From contig JALSMD010000119.1 of the NCBI GenBank assembly GCA_026987855.1, positions 1-7,547 of the forward strand: a DNA stretch of 7,547 bases. The letters are read 5' to 3'. The translations under genes and the position numbers were made by a program. A model generated the notes under the pieces. The model did no database searches. It worked only from the letters and a program-made list of their open reading frames with translations, and was not told the DNA's origin. The stretch is from Candidatus Falkowiibacteriota bacterium. Its GTDB lineage: Bacteria; Patescibacteriota; Patescibacteriia; Patescibacteriales; JALSMD01. Position 1 is the stretch's first letter. Every line of letters starts with the position of its first letter. Positions 5,502 through 7,547 of the stretch are shown in pieces.

Positions 5502-6629
5502 TTATCTATTTATTGTTTGTTTGCTAATATTTACTAATATTCCTATAGCAGCCAAGGCTGAGAGAATGGCTGATCCACCATAACTTACAAAAGGTAAAGG
5601 CACACCAGTCATTGGCATAATATTAATCATGCCGCCAATATTAATGATTGTCTGTAAAACCAACCAGCTTACAATACCAACAGCTAAAATACGGCCGAAT
5701 TCATCAGGGGCATATTTAGCAATCAAAAAACCTCTCCAAAACAAAAACAAAAAACACAATATTAAAAAAGAGCTAAAAACAAACCCAACCTCTTCTCCGA
5801 TAATAGCAAAAATAGAATCTCCACTCACTTCTGGTAAATACATATATTTTTGTCTGCTTTCTCCTAAGCCTCTACCCCAAAGGCCACCTGAACCAACTGC
5901 TATCAAAGATTGATTAACCTGATAACAAATATCTTCTTTGCTAAAATCTGGATCAATTAAACATTTAAATCTATTCATTTGATATGGCCTTAAATGGGCC
6001 ATGGTATATACGCATACAATACCTAGCAAAACAATCAATAAGATATGACTCAAACGTCCGCCACCCACATAATAAACAATCAAAGATGTGGCCGCAATAA
6101 TAGAGAGTGTGCCTAAATCTGGCTGCATAATCATTAAAAAAGCAATAGCTCCCAATACAACAAAAAAGGGTCCCAAGCCACGACTGGTTTCTTTTATTTC
6201 TTGTCCTCTTTTTTCAAGCCAAGCAGATAAATATAACAAAAATGATAATTTAACAAACTCCGATGGTTGTAAGGAAAATCCAAAAATATTTATCCAGCTT
6301 CTTGCTTTACCATAAGTAGCACTTAAGCCCGGAATAAATACTAATAAAAGCAAAATAATAGAAGCCAACAAAAACCAGAAGGCATATTTTTGCCAAATAT
6401 GATAATCAATTTGCGAAATAAACCAAAAAGCTATTAAACCTAAAATCAAAGCAAATATTTGATGTTTAATGTAGTAATAAACATCACCAAATTTTACATA
6501 GGCAATAACAGCAGAGGCGCTAGAAAGCATTACTAATCCAAATATTAAAATAATGCCAACAACAATGATTAAAGCAAAATCAGGCGCATGATTGCTTGTC
6601 CGCTTTGATAGTCTATTAGACTTTAACAT
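5502..6629 (-). CDS. ftsW: FtsW/RodA-family (SEDS) peptidoglycan polymerase, probably FtsW
   Basis: SEDS proteins are integral membrane glycosyltransferases that polymerise lipid II with a class B penicillin-binding protein. With the ATG at 6629 the protein has 375 residues and about ten hydrophobic segments, as expected. Family marks (numbered from this ATG) are the stretch around LQPSEFVKLSFLLYL (about 120-134), MQPDLGT (about 168-174), the large loop ending WGRGLGESRQKYMYLPEVSGD, with the presumed catalytic Asp in SGDSIFAIIGEEVGF (about 269-283), and NIGGMINIMPMTGVPLPFVS (about 330-349). FtsW is preferred over RodA because the gene sits between mraY and murG. An upstream GTG at 6671 would add 14 residues, but these fall partly in a tandem repeat and look unlike an FtsW start. 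It begins 122 nt after mraY. Confidence 0.93.
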   Translation of the reverse strand: MLKSNRLSKRTSNHAPDFALIIVVGIILIFGLVMLSSASAVIAYVKFGDVYYYIKHQIFALILGLIAFWFISQIDYHIWQKYAFWFLLASIILLLLVFIPGLSATYGKARSWINIFGFSLQPSEFVKLSFLLYLSAWLEKRGQEIKETSRGLGPFFVVLGAIAFLMIMQPDLGTLSIIAATSLIVYYVGGGRLSHILLIVLLGIVCVYTMAHLRPYQMNRFKCLIDPDFSKEDICYQVNQSLIAVGSGGLWGRGLGESRQKYMYLPEVSGDSIFAIIGEEVGFVFSSFLILCFLFLFWRGFLIAKYAPDEFGRILAVGIVSWLVLQTIINIGGMINIMPMTGVPLPFVSYGGSAILSALAAIGILVNISKQTINR

Positions 6630-6651
6630 ATCATTTATATAACTCGTAATT

Positions 6652-6689
6652 CGTAAATATATAACTAACACGTAAATAGATAACTAAAC
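6652..6689. repeat. Short imperfect tandem repeat before ftsW
   Basis: Two adjacent 19-nt units (6652-6670 and 6671-6689) both begin CGTAAATA and continue as TATAACTAACA and GATAACTAAAC. They match at 16 of 19 positions. A degraded third copy (TATATAACT followed by CGTAATT) adjoins at 6636-6650. It probably arose by replication slippage in the AT-rich mraY-ftsW spacer. Confidence 0.55.
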
Positions 6690-6718
6690 CTTATAAAAAC
6701 AAAAATAAAACAAAACAA
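6690..6718 (-). promoter_or_regulatory. Possible internal promoter for ftsW-murG
   Basis: On the minus strand TTGTTT (6718-6713) and TATAAG (6695-6690) are spaced 17 nt apart, four and five of six matches to the consensus boxes. They lie in the mraY-ftsW spacer about 60 nt before the ftsW ATG. The T-rich surroundings make a chance match quite possible. Confidence 0.25.
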
Positions 6719-6751
6719 CTAAAATTCAAAAATAATTTAATATTGTTTATT

Positions 6752-7547
6752 TTAACTAATTCTGTCCAACAAAAATATCACCAAACCAATTCCAGCACTT
6801 ACTCCTGCAATTACCCAAAAACGCATTACAATTTTAGTCTCTGGCCAGCCTATAGCTTCAAAATGATGATGAATAGGAGCGGACAAGAAAACTTTTTTTC
6901 CTTTTATTTTCTTAAATAAAACCTGAATAATAACAGATGCTGATTCTGCTACAAAAATAAAACCAATAATAGGCAAAATTAAAGCGGTGTTAGTAAGCAT
7001 TGCTATTATACCCAAAGTTACGCCCAAACTCATAGCTCCTGTATCGCCCATATAAAAACGGGCGGGCGCAATATTAAACCATAAAAATGCTAAAAGAGCT
7101 CCAACAATGACCCCACAAAAAGTAGCTAAATCATATTTTCCCAAAACAAAAGAGATAACCGCATAAGCAGTAAAACTGGTTAATAAGATTCCCCCAGCCA
7201 AACCATCTAAACCATCAGTTTCGTTAACAGAAAATGATGTAGCCACAATAACAAAAACAAAAATAATGATATAAAACCATCCTACTGAAATTTCTCCAAT
7301 GAAAGGAATGTGAAATACATCCCAACCTAATTTAAAATAAAACCACCATGACCCTACCAAGGCAATAAAAGTATAAATGAATAAACGATGTTTAACTCCC
7401 AAGCCTCCTCCACCGAAAATACCTTTTCCTCTAACATCTAACCAATCGTCAAAAAGTCCAACTAACGCTGTAGCTACCAAAGCTCCTAATGGAAGCAATG
7501 TTTGCCCGCGCGACAAAAAATTCAGTTTAGCTATAATGCTGTCTGGG
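6752..7547 (-). CDS. mraY: MraY, phospho-MurNAc-pentapeptide transferase, 5' end cut by window edge
   Basis: MraY is the polytopic membrane enzyme that moves phospho-MurNAc-pentapeptide from UDP to undecaprenyl phosphate, making lipid I. The frame is open to the right edge; its first visible residues are PDSIIAKLNFLSRGQTLLP, a typical internal MraY stretch, so a start at the TTG at 7516 is not real. 264 codons are visible of a usual 320-360. Motifs (numbered from the first visible residue) are GLFDDWLDVRGKG (30-42) with the paired Asp, NETDGLDGLAGG (108-119), FNIAPARFYMGDTGAMSLG (157-175) with the Mg-binding Asp of MGD, and APIHHHFEAIGWPE (223-236), followed by a last membrane helix. Hydrophobic segments fill the stretches between motifs. 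It is the first visible gene of the mraY-ftsW-murG block. Confidence 0.97.
   Translation of the reverse strand, partial: PDSIIAKLNFLSRGQTLLPLGALVATALVGLFDDWLDVRGKGIFGGGGLGVKHRLFIYTFIALVGSWWFYFKLGWDVFHIPFIGEISVGWFYIIIFVFVIVATSFSVNETDGLDGLAGGILLTSFTAYAVISFVLGKYDLATFCGVIVGALLAFLWFNIAPARFYMGDTGAMSLGVTLGIIAMLTNTALILPIIGFIFVAESASVIIQVLFKKIKGKKVFLSAPIHHHFEAIGWPETKIVMRFWVIAGVSAGIGLVIFLLDRIS

Noticed and set aside
6630..6671. A GTG start adding 14 residues to FtsW
   Set aside because: The added residues overlap the tandem repeat and do not resemble an FtsW N terminus; the ATG at 6629 is preferred, though not proven.
7514..7516. A TTG start for MraY
   Set aside because: The frame continues to the window edge with typical MraY residues, so the gene is cut by the window and does not start here.

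Overview
The window is a compact, AT-rich bacterial segment (about one third G+C by eye) in which every recognisable gene lies on the minus strand. Read in the direction of transcription, from high to low coordinates, it holds two blocks. The first is peptidoglycan and division genes: mraY (5' end cut by the window edge), ftsW and murG. The second is a heat-shock chaperone operon: hrcA, grpE, hsp20, an unrecognised membrane-anchored coiled-coil protein, and dnaK (3' end cut by the window edge). Several traits suggest a Patescibacteria/CPR-type genome, probably Parcubacteria-like: short proteins, lysine-rich tails, a compact HrcA, a MraY with an NETDGLDGLAGG motif, a MurG whose first glycine loop reads GGGTGGSVTP, and no Shine-Dalgarno sequences. 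This placement is inference from sequence style and was not tested by phylogeny.

Cell-wall block (about 7547 to 4315). MraY makes lipid I, MurG converts it to lipid II, and FtsW polymerises lipid II at the septum. The block is therefore the membrane half of septal peptidoglycan synthesis. murD, which often lies between mraY and ftsW in dcw clusters, is not there. A rho-independent-type hairpin with a T-run follows murG and closes the block.

Heat-shock block (about 4284 to 1). A perfect 9-9-9 CIRCE operator lies upstream of hrcA. A strong-looking promoter has its -35 box (TTGACA) inside the CIRCE spacer and its -10 box (TAAAAT) just past the operator, so HrcA bound there should directly block RNA polymerase. 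The operon encodes its own repressor (HrcA), the DnaK nucleotide-exchange factor (GrpE), a small holdase (Hsp20) and DnaK. dnaJ is not visible, and DnaK runs off the left edge.

The least explained parts are the spaces between genes in the chaperone operon. A perfect 32-bp palindrome ends 12 nt before the hsp20 ATG, and a 13+3 bp hairpin ends 12 nt before the dnaK ATG. The 244-bp hsp20-to-membrane-protein spacer holds a GC-rich hairpin plus an array of inverted repeats with two mutually exclusive pairings. These suggest post-transcriptional control or segmental processing of the operon mRNA. The membrane coiled-coil protein between hsp20 and dnaK is the main unknown gene. I saw no tRNA, rRNA, CRISPR array, insertion sequence or plus-strand gene.
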